Position numbers and translations under genes: made by a program. Below the pieces are notes generated by a model. That model worked only from the letters and a program-made list of their open reading frames with translations, did no database searches and had not been told where the DNA came from. Below, in pieces: positions 1 through 8,538 of a DNA stretch of 64,000 nt; positions within the stretch are counted from its first letter, which is position 1, and the number at the start of each line of letters is the position of its first letter. Source of the stretch: Litorisediminicola beolgyonensis (lineage in GTDB: Bacteria > Pseudomonadota > Alphaproteobacteria > Rhodobacterales > Rhodobacteraceae); the NCBI RefSeq assembly GCF_042679605.1, contig NZ_JBHTMU010000020.1, positions 4,703-68,702 on the forward strand, read 5' to 3'.

Positions 1-1580
1 ACGACCCCTCGGTCGCCACGGGCACGATCGCCGCGGCGGGCACACTGGCGCAGATCGTGCCGCCGTCGCTCGTCCTGATCGTCATGGCCGACCAGCTCGG
101 CGTGTCGGTGGGCGACATGTATCTGGGCGCGCTCTACCCCGCGCTCATCATCATCGCGGTCTACTGTCTCTACATCTTCGGCCTGACGCTCCTGCGTCCC
201 GATGCCGTCCCGGCGCTGCCGCCCGAAGAGCGCACGCTCGGAGACGGGGTCTGGTCGCTGGTGGCGATGGCGGTGCTGGCGGTGGTGATCTACCTCGCCT
301 CCGCGAAGCTGCTCTTCGCCGACATGATCCCCGCGACGCGCACGGTCTTCGCCGCGGCGACGACGGTGCTGATCTGCCTCGGCATCGCGCTGGCCAACCG
401 CTACATGAAGCTCGGCCTCCTGTCGAAGCTGACCGAAGAGGTGGTGATCGTCCTGATCCCGCCGCTGGCACTGATCTTCCTGGTGCTGGGCACGATCTTC
501 CTCGGCATCGCCACCCCCACCGAGGGCGGCGCGATGGGCGCGGTCGGCGCGCTGATCCTCGCCATCGCCAAGGGACGGCTCGACTTCAAGACCACCTGCT
601 CGGCGGTCGAGGCGACGGCGAAACTCTCGGCCTTCGTGATGTTCATCCTGATCGGCGCGCGGGTCTTCGGCCTGACCTTCTACGGCGTGAACGGGCAGAT
701 CTGGCTCGAAGAGCTGCTCTTGGGCCTGCCCGGCGGACAGTTCGGCTTCCTCGTCGTGGTCACGATCGTGATCTTCATCCTCGGCTGCTTCCTCGACTTC
801 TTCGAGATCGCCTTCATCCTGGTGCCGCTCCTCGCGCCGGTGGCCGAGACGCTTGGGATCGACCTCGTCTGGTTCGGCGTGATCTTGTCGATGAACCTGC
901 AGACCTCCTTCCTGACGCCACCCTTCGGCTTCGCGCTGTTCTACCTGCGCTCGGTGGCGCCCTCCGAGGACTGGAAAGACGAGCAGACCGGGCGGACCAT
1001 GCCGCGCATCCGCACGCCGCAGATCTATCGCGGCGTCCTGCCCTATATCGCGATCCAGTTCGTGCTGATCCTCCTGGTGATCGCGGTGCCCTCGCTCGTG
1101 ACCCATTACAAGGCCGACCGCGAGGCGCAGCGCGCCAACCGTCCGGCGGCCACCGCTCCGGCAGAGGGCGGCTCGTCCCCGGGCCTGAACTTCGGCGGCG
1201 GCGGATCGGAGAGCTCGGGGTCGAGCTCTGGCTCGGGCAGCTCGGGCGGGTTCAATTTCGGCGGCGGCGATGAGAGCGGTTCGTCCGACGGCGGCTCCGG
1301 CTCCGGCTCCGGCTCCGGGGAAGGCGCGTCCGGCGGCGGCGGCTTCAACTTCGGTGGCTCGGGCGGATCCGACGCGGCACCGTCGGAGGGCGAAAGCTCT
1401 GGCTCGGACGCGGGATCGGGCGGCTCCGGGGGTCTGAACTTCGGGTCGGACAGCCAGGACACGGCCGCGCCCGAAAGCGACGCGCCCGAGACCGAAGAGC
1501 CCGCCAGCGACGGTGGAGCCTCCGATGGGGGCGGCTCGGACAGCGGCGGCGGCTCCGGCGGATTCAATTTCGGCAACTGA
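1..1580 (+). CDS. dctM: TRAP transporter large permease (DctM), 5'-truncated, with Gly/Ser tail
   Basis: The frame is open at the window edge (first full codon at base 3), so the N-terminus lies upstream. Up to about base 1100 it is the membrane body of a DctM large permease: successive hydrophobic helices, a TPTEGGAMGA loop near base 510-540 and the conserved LQTSFLTPPFGFALFYLR stretch near 895-950. DctM proteins move organic acids or similar solutes across the inner membrane with Na+ coupling, using a DctP binding protein. Odd: after the last helix comes a tail of about 155 residues, almost only Gly, Ser, Asp, Glu and Ala, with five [FL]NFG motifs at bases 1185, 1251, 1344, 1434 and 1563. 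Normal DctM proteins end soon after the last helix. The neighbouring dctP is convergent. The substrate cannot be told. Confidence 0.93.
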   Translation, partial: DPSVATGTIAAAGTLAQIVPPSLVLIVMADQLGVSVGDMYLGALYPALIIIAVYCLYIFGLTLLRPDAVPALPPEERTLGDGVWSLVAMAVLAVVIYLASAKLLFADMIPATRTVFAAATTVLICLGIALANRYMKLGLLSKLTEEVVIVLIPPLALIFLVLGTIFLGIATPTEGGAMGAVGALILAIAKGRLDFKTTCSAVEATAKLSAFVMFILIGARVFGLTFYGVNGQIWLEELLLGLPGGQFGFLVVVTIVIFILGCFLDFFEIAFILVPLLAPVAETLGIDLVWFGVILSMNLQTSFLTPPFGFALFYLRSVAPSEDWKDEQTGRTMPRIRTPQIYRGVLPYIAIQFVLILLVIAVPSLVTHYKADREAQRANRPAATAPAEGGSSPGLNFGGGGSESSGSSSGSGSSGGFNFGGGDESGSSDGGSGSGSGSGEGASGGGGFNFGGSGGSDAAPSEGESSGSDAGSGGSGGLNFGSDSQDTAAPESDAPETEEPASDGGASDGGGSDSGGGSGGFNFGN

Positions 1581-1604
1581 GACCGCCAGACACCGCATGA
1601 AAAA

Positions 1605-1642
1605 ACGGGCCCGGGGAGATGTTCCCCGGGCCCGTCTCTTTT
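1605..1642. terminator. Bidirectional rho-independent terminator
   Basis: A perfect 13-bp stem (1605-1617 with 1623-1635, loop GATGT) is flanked by a run of A on the left and TCTCTTTT on the right, so it can stop transcription from both sides. It lies between the convergent dctM and dctP genes. Confidence 0.9.
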
Positions 1643-1657
1643 GAAAAGCTCAGCCGC

Positions 1658-2767
1658 TTACTGCTGGGCGGGCAGCTGGTTGTTGCGCTGCTTGTCCTGC
1701 ATGAACTGCGCGAAGGTCGATTCCGCCACCTGCTGCCACAGGAAGTGCTCGGCCTGGAACGCCATCATGCTGTCATAGATCTTCTTCCATTCCGGATCGC
1801 TTTCGGAGAGCTCGGAATAGAGCGACATCGCCGCGTCATAGGTCGCGTCCAGCACGTCCTGCGGATAGGCGCGCAGCTGCGCGCCGTTCGACACCAGCGA
1901 GCGCAGCGCGGTCGGGTTCTTGTAGTCGTACTCGGCCATCATCTCGGTATTGGCCGCGCGGCAAGCGGTCGAGAGAAGGCTCTTGTACGCGTCGGGCAGC
2001 CCTTCCCAGCTTTCGCGGTTGACGAAGCAGTTGAGGGTCAGGTTCCCCTCCCACCAGCCGGGATAATAGTAATAGGGCGCGACCTGGTAGAAGCCGAGCT
2101 TCTCGTCGTCATAGGGGCCGATCCATTCGGCCGCGTCGATGGTGCCGCGCTCGAGCGCGGGATAGATGTCGCCGCCCGCGATCTGCTGGCTGACCACGCC
2201 GATCCGCTCCATGATCCGGCCCGCGAGACCCGCGATCCGCATCTGCAGACCTTCCATATCCGCCAGGCCGCCGATCTCGTTGCGGAACCATCCGCCCATC
2301 TGCGTGCCGGTATTGCCCGCGGGCAGGTAGTGCAGGCCTTGCGCGTTGTAGAACTCGTTCAAGAGATTCAGGCCGTCACCGTAATAGAGCCAGGCGTTCA
2401 TGCCCCGATTGTTGAGGCCGTAGGGGATCACCGCGCCCAGGGCCCAGGTCGGCGATTTGCCGACATAGTAATAGGCCGCGGTATGGCACATCTCGACGGT
2501 GCCGTTCTGGACCGCGTCGGCGGCCTGCAGGCCCGGCACGATCTCGCCGCCGGCGAAGACCTGGATGTCGAAGGCGCCATCGGTCGCTTCGCGCACATAG
2601 GTCGCCACGTCCTGCGCACCGCCGAAGATCGTGTCCAGCGATTGCGGGAAGGAGGAGGTGCAGCGCCACTGCACCTGCGGGCTCGATTGTGCCAGCGCCG
2701 GAGCGGCCAGGGCCGCGGTTCCCGCACCGCCAAGCGCTGCATTTCGCAAGAAATTTCGACGATCCAT
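1658..2767 (-). CDS. dctP: TRAP transporter solute-binding protein (DctP family), Tat-exported
   Basis: A 369-residue periplasmic binding protein that would deliver its ligand to a DctQM permease. It starts with a twin-arginine signal (RRNFL at residues 3-7, hydrophobic stretch, ALA cleavage near residue 26). The mature part has the features of the mannitol/chloroaromatic-type TRAP binding proteins, with LQMRIAGLAGRIMERIG-like text and many Trp/Tyr residues near the ligand pocket. Of three in-frame starts (2779, 2770, 2767) I chose 2767: GGAGG then lies about 5 nt upstream, whereas it would abut the start at 2770. It faces dctM tail to tail and shares its terminator. That is unusual, because TRAP genes normally lie in one direction; the two may still function together. 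Ligand unknown. Confidence 0.93.
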   Translation of the reverse strand: MDRRNFLRNAALGGAGTAALAAPALAQSSPQVQWRCTSSFPQSLDTIFGGAQDVATYVREATDGAFDIQVFAGGEIVPGLQAADAVQNGTVEMCHTAAYYYVGKSPTWALGAVIPYGLNNRGMNAWLYYGDGLNLLNEFYNAQGLHYLPAGNTGTQMGGWFRNEIGGLADMEGLQMRIAGLAGRIMERIGVVSQQIAGGDIYPALERGTIDAAEWIGPYDDEKLGFYQVAPYYYYPGWWEGNLTLNCFVNRESWEGLPDAYKSLLSTACRAANTEMMAEYDYKNPTALRSLVSNGAQLRAYPQDVLDATYDAAMSLYSELSESDPEWKKIYDSMMAFQAEHFLWQQVAESTFAQFMQDKQRNNQLPAQQ

Positions 2768-2879
2768 CATGTCCTCCACGTTTCGTCAGTCTGTGCGGCA
2801 GAGCTAGAGCGACGCGCGCGCATTGCCACAGTGCGAGCGGCGGAGGGTGCGAAAACAGGTCTTGCAGATACCATCCGTG

Positions 2880-4235
2880 TCAGCCGGTTCCGATCAGCGC
2901 CCGCCAGCGGCGTTTCTGCGCGGCGGCCCCCATTTCCACCGTGATCACGCGCCATTCGGACGCGATGAGCGCCAAGGCCGTCCGGGGGCTTTCGCTGCCA
3001 TCCATCGCGGCGGCGAGATGGGCGTTCAGCCGCGACATGTAGTTGATATGCCCCGGCAGGTAGAGATCGGGCGCGGCGCGCGCCATTGCGGCGCGATGCA
3101 CCTCGAGAAAGGGGTCGGAATAGGCCGCGCGCACCGCGTCGTCACCGTAATGCACCGGCAGGAACGGATCGAAAAAGCCCGCGCTCTCGCGGATCGCGCG
3201 GGTCGACACCTCGTCGGTCATCGCGAGCATCGCGAAGAGATAGGCGGCCTCGGGCTGTGCGGCATGGGTCGGCACCACATAGGACCAGCCCCAGTTGAAA
3301 TACCCCCCGCCCCGACCGGCGCCGGGCGGAAGCGCGCCATGGAGGAGCTTGCCGCGCAGGGGAGAACCGGGCGCGTTGAAAGCCTTTTGCGAGCCGCCCC
3401 AGCCGATATTCGCGAAGATCTTTTCGCTCCGGTAGACCTCCCAATTCTCGAAAAGCCCGGCCTTGAGCGAGGCCGGATGCAGATGGTCCTGGCTCCGGCG
3501 CATCGCCTCGAGCACGCCAAAGGCCGCCTCGGAGTTGAACTGCGGCTCGAAATCCTCGTCGAAGGGCCGATGCCCCTCGGCATCGAGGCGCGCAAGATAC
3601 TCCCAGCCGAGATAGCCCGGGACGCGGAACAGGACGCCGCCATATTGCTCCTGATCGGGACGGTGAAGCGCTTCCATCTGCCCATCGAGCGTCGGCCAGT
3701 CCGAGGGGATCGCGAAACGCGTCCCCGTCGCCTGCTCGAGCTGATCGGCAAGATCGCGGCGGTAGAACATCAGGTAGACATCGCCGTCGGTCTGGGCACC
3801 ATAGCGCGCGCCCTCGAACACATCGCCCTTGGTATAAAGATGTCCCGACGCCACGGCATCGAAACCGATGCCGGTGGCCTGCGCCAAGGGCGCAAAGGGC
3901 TGGATCGCGCGCGCCGCGACCAGATCGGGCAGACCGAAAGTGGCCGGGAGCGCGAAATCGTAGTCCGAGAGGCCCGAAATCCGGTCGAGCATCATCTGCG
4001 TCGTGATTCCGTCGAGATCGGCGACCTGCAACTCGACCGGCTGTCCGGTCAGCTCCGACCAGGCCGCCTGGACCGGCGCGAGATTGGCCGCGCACCCCTC
4101 GGGAACCAGGCCGCGCAACGGGTTCTTCGCGGCTCGCCCGGACACGGCCGCACCAAGCCCCTGCGGCAGCGACCACCCTGCCCCCGCCGACAGAAGCACC
4201 GCGCTCGCCCCCGCGAGGACCCTTCTTCGATGCAT
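2880..4235 (-). CDS. Extracellular solute-binding protein, family 1 (ABC type), no permease nearby
   Basis: 451 residues with an RRR-VLAGASAVLLSAGAG export signal (Tat-like) and the general plan of family-1 sugar-type binding proteins, including the late FNWGWSYVVPTHA segment where these proteins carry hinge and ligand contacts. No ABC permease or ATPase adjoins it. Its start is about 80 bp from a divergent histidine kinase with a large periplasmic domain, so it may present a ligand to that sensor rather than to a transporter; that is inference from position only. It could also share an operon with dctP downstream (112 bp apart on the same strand). No strong Shine-Dalgarno is seen before the ATG. 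The family is clear; the ligand is not. Confidence 0.8.
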   Translation of the reverse strand: MHRRRVLAGASAVLLSAGAGWSLPQGLGAAVSGRAAKNPLRGLVPEGCAANLAPVQAAWSELTGQPVELQVADLDGITTQMMLDRISGLSDYDFALPATFGLPDLVAARAIQPFAPLAQATGIGFDAVASGHLYTKGDVFEGARYGAQTDGDVYLMFYRRDLADQLEQATGTRFAIPSDWPTLDGQMEALHRPDQEQYGGVLFRVPGYLGWEYLARLDAEGHRPFDEDFEPQFNSEAAFGVLEAMRRSQDHLHPASLKAGLFENWEVYRSEKIFANIGWGGSQKAFNAPGSPLRGKLLHGALPPGAGRGGGYFNWGWSYVVPTHAAQPEAAYLFAMLAMTDEVSTRAIRESAGFFDPFLPVHYGDDAVRAAYSDPFLEVHRAAMARAAPDLYLPGHINYMSRLNAHLAAAMDGSESPRTALALIASEWRVITVEMGAAAQKRRWRALIGTG

Positions 4236-4314
4236 CGCGCCTGCCTCCGTTTACCGTCCATTAAGTCAGGCAGCGTAGGGTCGAGTCTCTAAGATCGCGT
4301 TAATCCCGGACGAC

Positions 4315-6258
4315 ATGCCCATGAACCGCCGCAGCACCGCCCATCGCCTCCGCCTCGGGATCGGCTGCATCACCGCGCTCGCCGTGGCGCTCGTCGGGGT
4401 TGCCGTCTTGTCTCTACGGCAGATGGAGCGGCGCTTCGACGAGGTCGCGCAGGATGCGCTGCCGGTGCTCGTGCAGCTCGAACGGGTCAGCGCCGACGCG
4501 TTTTCGCTGAGCGGGCCGGTCGCGGCGCTTCTGTCGAACCCGGCGGGGCCCGACACGCAGGCCGAGATCGACGAGATCGCCGACCGCAGCGCGTCGCTCT
4601 CGGCCCGGATCTCCTCGGGCCAGGAGCCCTTGGACGGCGCAATGGACGCGCTGTCGCAACGGGTCGAGCGGCTCATGCCGCATATAACCGCGCTCCAGGG
4701 GCACGACCGCGCGCGACGCGCGGCCGAAGCCTCCGTACCGGCGGTGTTCCGTTCGACGGCCGCCGGTCTGCAGGAGATCCGCGAAGCACTGGTTCTGGCG
4801 CAGAATTCCGCGCTGGCCGCACCCGACCGAGGCGCGGATGAACGGAGCCTCTTGCCGCGACTGACGAAAACCATCGCGGAGCTTCAAGGGCTCACGACTG
4901 CGCTCGATGCGCTGGAACGCGCCGAGAGCGTGGCGGTCTACGATCGCGCGCTTGCCCTTCTTCAGGTACGCTCCGCGGAGTTTTTCGCGAGCCTTTCGCG
5001 GATCGAGCCGCTGGTCGACACCGGCGCCTTTGCACCGACCTTGCGGGCGTTCCATAGCATGATCCGCGCGCCGGAGGGATTGGACCTGAAGCGCGCGGCG
5101 CTGGCTGCGACGTCGGAGATACGCGCCTCCGCGGAGCGGCTTATGGCCGACGCGCGCTCGATCAGCGACACGATCTCAGGCCTCGTGCGCGCTCAGCAGG
5201 CACGGGTCGAACGCGTGCGAAGCGATGCGGTGGCCGCGAACGCCCGGGCGGTCGTGATCCTGGCGGTAAGTGCTGCGCTGGCCGCCGCGCTGGCCGCCGC
5301 GGTGATCTATTTCGTGGTCGAACGCCAGCTTGCGCAACGTCTTGCGCGGCTCGAAACTCAGGCGCAGGCGCTGCGAGACGGGGATTTGGCGCCGGTCGTG
5401 CCGCTGGACGGCGACGACGACATCGCTGCCCTCAGCCGCGCCGTGGAGGGGCTGAGAGAGATGACCTCCATGCGGCTCGATCTCGAACGCGGCCTGCGCG
5501 ACGCCACCGAGGAGGCCGAAACATTGGCGCGCTCGAAATCCGAGTTTCTGTCGATGATGAGCCACGAGGTGCGCACGCCGCTCAATGCGATCATAGGGAT
5601 TTTCGAACTGATCGAGAATGCCGAGGTGCCGGAGCGGCAGAAAACTCGCGCGCGGCACGGGCGCGAAGTTGCCGAGGGGCTCTTTGAGCTGTTGAGCAAG
5701 GTGCTCGACGCCTCGCGCCTCGAAGCGCGACGGCTGGAAGCGCGCATGGCCGAGACGTCTCTGCCGGACCTGGTCGAGACGCTCGATGTCGCCCTGGGTG
5801 GTGCCGCGCGCAAATCCGGGAACGCGGTTTGGACGCGGATCGAGCTCGATCCCGATCTTCCGGAGACCCTGGTGACCGACCCGGCGCGCCTCCGCCAGGT
5901 GATGATCAATCTGATCGACAACGCGGTCCGGTTCACCCCCGAGGGCGACGTGGTGCTGTCACTTCGGCGTGGGAGCCTCGACGGAGCGCCGTCGGTGATC
6001 TTTTCGGTGCAGGACAGCGGGATCGGCATCGATCCGGCCGATCACACCCGGATTTTCGAGCAGTTCCGCCAAGTCGACGGATCGATGAGCCGCGCGGTCG
6101 GAGGGAGCGGTCTTGGCCTCGCGATCACCCGGAAGCTGGTCGATCTTCTGGGCGGTCGGATCACGCTTGTCAGCGCACTTGGCGAGGGCGCGAGCTTTTC
6201 TGTCGAGATTCCGCTCGAGCCTCGCCAGGCGTCGGCGCTGGAGCACCGGGCGGCATGA
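4315..6258 (+). CDS. Membrane sensor histidine kinase (TorS-like layout, no receiver domain)
   Basis: 647 residues. One membrane helix near 14-34, a long Ala-rich helical periplasmic region to about 310, a second helix near 311-335, a HAMP-like linker to about 388, then HisKA with the phospho-acceptor His417 in SHEVRTPLN. The HATPase_c domain has the N box around Asn536, DSGIGI from Asp567 and GGSGLGL from 596. It should autophosphorylate on ATP and pass phosphate to a response regulator; the CheY-like gene 52 bp downstream is the obvious first partner. Unlike TorS it ends after the ATPase domain, with no receiver or HPt. ATG codons at 4315 and 4321 are both possible, neither with a good ribosome site. 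The signal may come through the divergent binding protein (inference). Confidence 0.93.
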   Translation: MPMNRRSTAHRLRLGIGCITALAVALVGVAVLSLRQMERRFDEVAQDALPVLVQLERVSADAFSLSGPVAALLSNPAGPDTQAEIDEIADRSASLSARISSGQEPLDGAMDALSQRVERLMPHITALQGHDRARRAAEASVPAVFRSTAAGLQEIREALVLAQNSALAAPDRGADERSLLPRLTKTIAELQGLTTALDALERAESVAVYDRALALLQVRSAEFFASLSRIEPLVDTGAFAPTLRAFHSMIRAPEGLDLKRAALAATSEIRASAERLMADARSISDTISGLVRAQQARVERVRSDAVAANARAVVILAVSAALAAALAAAVIYFVVERQLAQRLARLETQAQALRDGDLAPVVPLDGDDDIAALSRAVEGLREMTSMRLDLERGLRDATEEAETLARSKSEFLSMMSHEVRTPLNAIIGIFELIENAEVPERQKTRARHGREVAEGLFELLSKVLDASRLEARRLEARMAETSLPDLVETLDVALGGAARKSGNAVWTRIELDPDLPETLVTDPARLRQVMINLIDNAVRFTPEGDVVLSLRRGSLDGAPSVIFSVQDSGIGIDPADHTRIFEQFRQVDGSMSRAVGGSGLGLAITRKLVDLLGGRITLVSALGEGASFSVEIPLEPRQASALEHRAA

Positions 6259-6310
6259 TCTGGGGATGCTGCGGCGCGCGATCAATCCAAGAGGTTCGAA
6301 AGGGCACGCG

Positions 6311-6712
6311 ATGACACTCTGTACCGTGGACCGTGGATCGGCCCGAAAACGTATTCTCCTTGTCGAAGACGATGGAGCAACGCGCTTTATGATGAGCGAG
6401 ATGCTGGAAGAGCTTGGCGTCGAGTGCATCGAGGCCGAAGACGGGCGTCGCTGTCTCGAACGGCTCGCGGACGAAGCTGACAGGATCGATCTCGTGCTGA
6501 TGGATATCCATATGCGTCCGATGACGGGGCTCGAGGCAATCGCGGCGATCCGGTCCTCTCCCGACGATCCGCCGCGGCAAATGCGGATCATTGCGGTCAC
6601 CGCCGACCAGGCGCTGCATGACCCGGAGCTCGTCCGTGCCCGGGGGTTCAACGACGTGATCCCGAAACCGGTCAGCTTCGCGCGTATCCGAGACGCGGTC
6701 CAAGCGCTCTGA
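6311..6712 (+). CDS. Stand-alone response regulator receiver (CheY-like)
   Basis: 133 residues consisting of one receiver domain and no output domain. Key residues are visible: acidic pair Asp20/Asp21 (LLVEDD), phospho-acceptor Asp65 (LVLMDIHM), Thr97 (AVTAD) and Lys119 (IPKPV). It follows the histidine kinase by 52 bp on the same strand and probably receives its phosphate. The ATG at 6311 puts the receiver at a normal distance from the N-terminus; the longer frame upstream overlaps the kinase and is not needed. With no HPt or output domain nearby, its target is unknown: it may act by protein contact or as a link in a phosphorelay encoded elsewhere. Confidence 0.9.
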   Translation: MTLCTVDRGSARKRILLVEDDGATRFMMSEMLEELGVECIEAEDGRRCLERLADEADRIDLVLMDIHMRPMTGLEAIAAIRSSPDDPPRQMRIIAVTADQALHDPELVRARGFNDVIPKPVSFARIRDAVQAL

Positions 6713-7099
6713 CGAAACGATGGCGGTCCGTTGCGTTGCGATTTGCCGAGTAGCTCGGCGTTGGGACTTGTCTTGATGCAGGCCTCGGCGATGGATCGGA
6801 TGCCAATCTAGGTCCGATGCTCCCTGAGTGTTTTCGCAGAATGTGCGATGATCTGCTGAGCCGCTGAGCCGCTGAGCCGCTGAGCCGCTGAGCCGCTGAG
6901 CCGCTGAGCCGCTGAGAGAGGAGATCAGGCGACAGCCTCAATGCGCAAATCACAAGGACGATCGAGAGCTCGGATCGCTTGTGTGATCGACACTTCTCTG
7001 CAGACAGTCCCTCGGATCCTCTTCAGATGACGTTCCCGAGAGATCAAGTGCCGAACCCTCGAGACGGTCGCGCCCATCGGCAACCAACCGTTGTCTCGA
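6713..7099. other. Intergenic region without a gene, carrying a tandem repeat and an inverted repeat
   Basis: 387 bp between two convergent receiver genes. It contains the 8-bp tandem repeat (6856-6916) and an imperfect inverted repeat at about 6949-6987 (ATCACAAG..CGATC paired with GATCG.CTTGTGTGAT, 2-nt bulge). No T-run follows, so it is not a classical terminator. A minus-strand frame crosses the repeat but has no other sign of being a gene. Confidence 0.6.
6856..6916. repeat. 8-bp tandem repeat (CTGAGCCG), seven full copies plus a partial one
   Basis: Exact units start at 6856, 6864, 6872, 6880, 6888, 6896 and 6904, followed by CTGAG at 6912. All full units are identical, which suggests recent slippage. 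The unit length is not a multiple of three, fitting a non-coding location. Confidence 0.95.
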
Positions 7100-7489
7100 T
7101 CAAGCGGTCGCGACGCGGGCGCCGTCGGTCTTGCGCTCGCTGAGATAGAGCGCCATCGCCCGGAGGTCCGACGGCGGGACCGGTTTGCGCAGGAACCAGT
7201 CGACGCCGCTGGCTTCGGTCGTGTGCTCGCCGTTGCGGAACACCGCCGCTCCGGTCAGCATGATCACCGCGGTGTCCGGCGACCGCATCGAGATCCAGTC
7301 CGACAGGCTAAGCGTGTTGCCGTCTTTGACGATCAGATCGAGGATCACCACGTCGTAGCGCTTGCGCAGGACCAAAGGCATCGCGCTTTCGCAATCATCG
7401 ACGCTGTCGCAGGCGAAGCCCGCGTCCTCCAGGGTCTCAGACCAGAGGAACGCCAATCCCGGATTATCTTCGACGATCAAAGCCTGCAC
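7100..7489 (-). CDS. Stand-alone response regulator receiver
   Basis: 129 residues, again a receiver with no output domain: Glu7/Asp8 (LIVEDN), Asp51 (VVILDLIV), Thr79 (MLTG) and Lys102 (LRKPV). The frame runs open for 41 more codons upstream, but I chose the GTG at 7489 because an AGAGGG ribosome site lies 8 nt before it and the receiver then starts normally. It converges on the other receiver gene (6311-6712); together with the kinase they may form one relay, though the pair are not close copies of each other. A short C-terminal extension rich in charged residues follows the last helix. Target unknown. Confidence 0.85.
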   Translation of the reverse strand: MQALIVEDNPGLAFLWSETLEDAGFACDSVDDCESAMPLVLRKRYDVVILDLIVKDGNTLSLSDWISMRSPDTAVIMLTGAAVFRNGEHTTEASGVDWFLRKPVPPSDLRAMALYLSERKTDGARVATA

Positions 7490-7626
7490 ATCACTGTCCC
7501 TCTTCCACGTGGGAGCAGTCTGGCGGCAAAGGCTTAACTGCCGGTAAAACCGGGCCGGAAAACGTGAACGCGGTTGACGAAGGGCTAATGCGGCGCCGTC
7601 TGCGGCAACCATGAGGGCGGCGCAGA

Positions 7627-8397
7627 CTACTCCTCGACCGGCATCGTGTAGTTCAGGATCATCCGGCCGCCATCGGGATAGATCGTCTGGCCGACGATGT
7701 AGGAGGCGTCGTCCGAGGCGAGGAAGGCCGCGACCGAGGCGATCTCGGAGGGTTCGCCCATGCGGCCCGCGGGCGTGCGCGAGAGGATCGTTCGGCGCGC
7801 CTCGTCCGATTGCGCGACCGAGCGCGACACCATGTCGGTGGCGATGGTGCCCGGGCCGATCGCGTTGACGCGGATGCCGTGGCGGATCAGTCCGACGGCC
7901 ATGACGGCGGTCAACTGCTTCATGCCGCCCTTCGAGCAGGCATAGGCCACGGCGTTCGGGATCGCGAGCTCGGCATTGACCGAGGACATGTTGATGATCG
8001 CCCCGCCTTTGCCTGCCGCGATCATCGCGCGCGCCGCCGCCTGGCCCAGAAGGAAGGGCGCCTTGAGATTGACCGCGAGGGTGCGGTCGAAGGCCTCTTC
8101 GGGGAAATCGACGAAATCGGCCTGGTGGATGACGCCCGCGTTGTTGATCAGCACGTCGATCCCGCCCATCGCGACCTCGGCAGCGGCGATGAGCGCCTCG
8201 GCCGAGGCGGCGTCCATGCGCGCGAGGTCGGAGACGAGCGGCGTCGCGCGTGCGCCGAGGCGCTCGGCCTCCTGCGCGAGACGCGCCTCGTCGATATCGA
8301 CCAGCACGACCTCTGCGCCATCGGCGTGAAACCTCTCGGCGCAGGCCAGTCCAAGACCCTGCGCCGCGCCCGTCACCACCACTTTCTTCGCCGTCAT
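7627..8397 (-). CDS. Short-chain dehydrogenase/reductase (SDR family)
   Basis: 256 residues of a classical SDR: cofactor motif TGAAQGLG (9-16), NNAG near 85-88, catalytic Ser139 and Tyr152-x3-Lys156 (YACSK), and the late VGQTIYPDGG segment. An Asp in the VLVDID segment after strand 2 suggests NAD(H) preference. Enzymes of this type oxidise sugars or polyols or reduce 3-oxoacyl groups; the substrate cannot be read from the sequence. The start at 8397 has GGAGG seven bases upstream. A much longer open frame continues upstream over the divergent protease gene, but it is only a shadow. It stands alone, divergent from the M48 protease. Confidence 0.9.
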   Translation of the reverse strand: MTAKKVVVTGAAQGLGLACAERFHADGAEVVLVDIDEARLAQEAERLGARATPLVSDLARMDAASAEALIAAAEVAMGGIDVLINNAGVIHQADFVDFPEEAFDRTLAVNLKAPFLLGQAAARAMIAAGKGGAIINMSSVNAELAIPNAVAYACSKGGMKQLTAVMAVGLIRHGIRVNAIGPGTIATDMVSRSVAQSDEARRTILSRTPAGRMGEPSEIASVAAFLASDDASYIVGQTIYPDGGRMILNYTMPVEE

Positions 8398-8538
8398 CTC
8401 GATGCCTCCAGAACCGCTTTTGCCCACCCTCTTCGGAGCCGCGGCGAGAGACAAGCCGGAACTCCGCATGGCCCGCGCGGGTTCGGCTGTGAACCGCTGC
8501 GAAAGGAACTGCCCTTGCCCTGCCTCTGCCATGCGCCG

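Noticed and set aside
1106..1576. A Pro/Ser/Glu-rich minus-strand frame of 156 codons
   Set aside because: It is the complement of the Gly/Ser tail of DctM; the repeated PPEPP text comes only from GGCTCC-type codons read backwards.
6856..6916. Possible CRISPR array
   Set aside because: Units are 8 bp with no spacers and no cas genes are present.
6672..6953. Minus-strand frame with repeated RLSGSAAQ
   Set aside because: The repetition comes from the 8-bp tandem repeat, whose period is not a multiple of three; there is no ribosome site and the frame crosses a real gene end.
8458..8483. EcfG-like promoter (GGAAC-N17-GGTT) before the M48 protease
   Set aside because: The -10 deviates from CGTT and the region is GC-rich, so chance occurrence is likely; kept only as a note in the protease entry.
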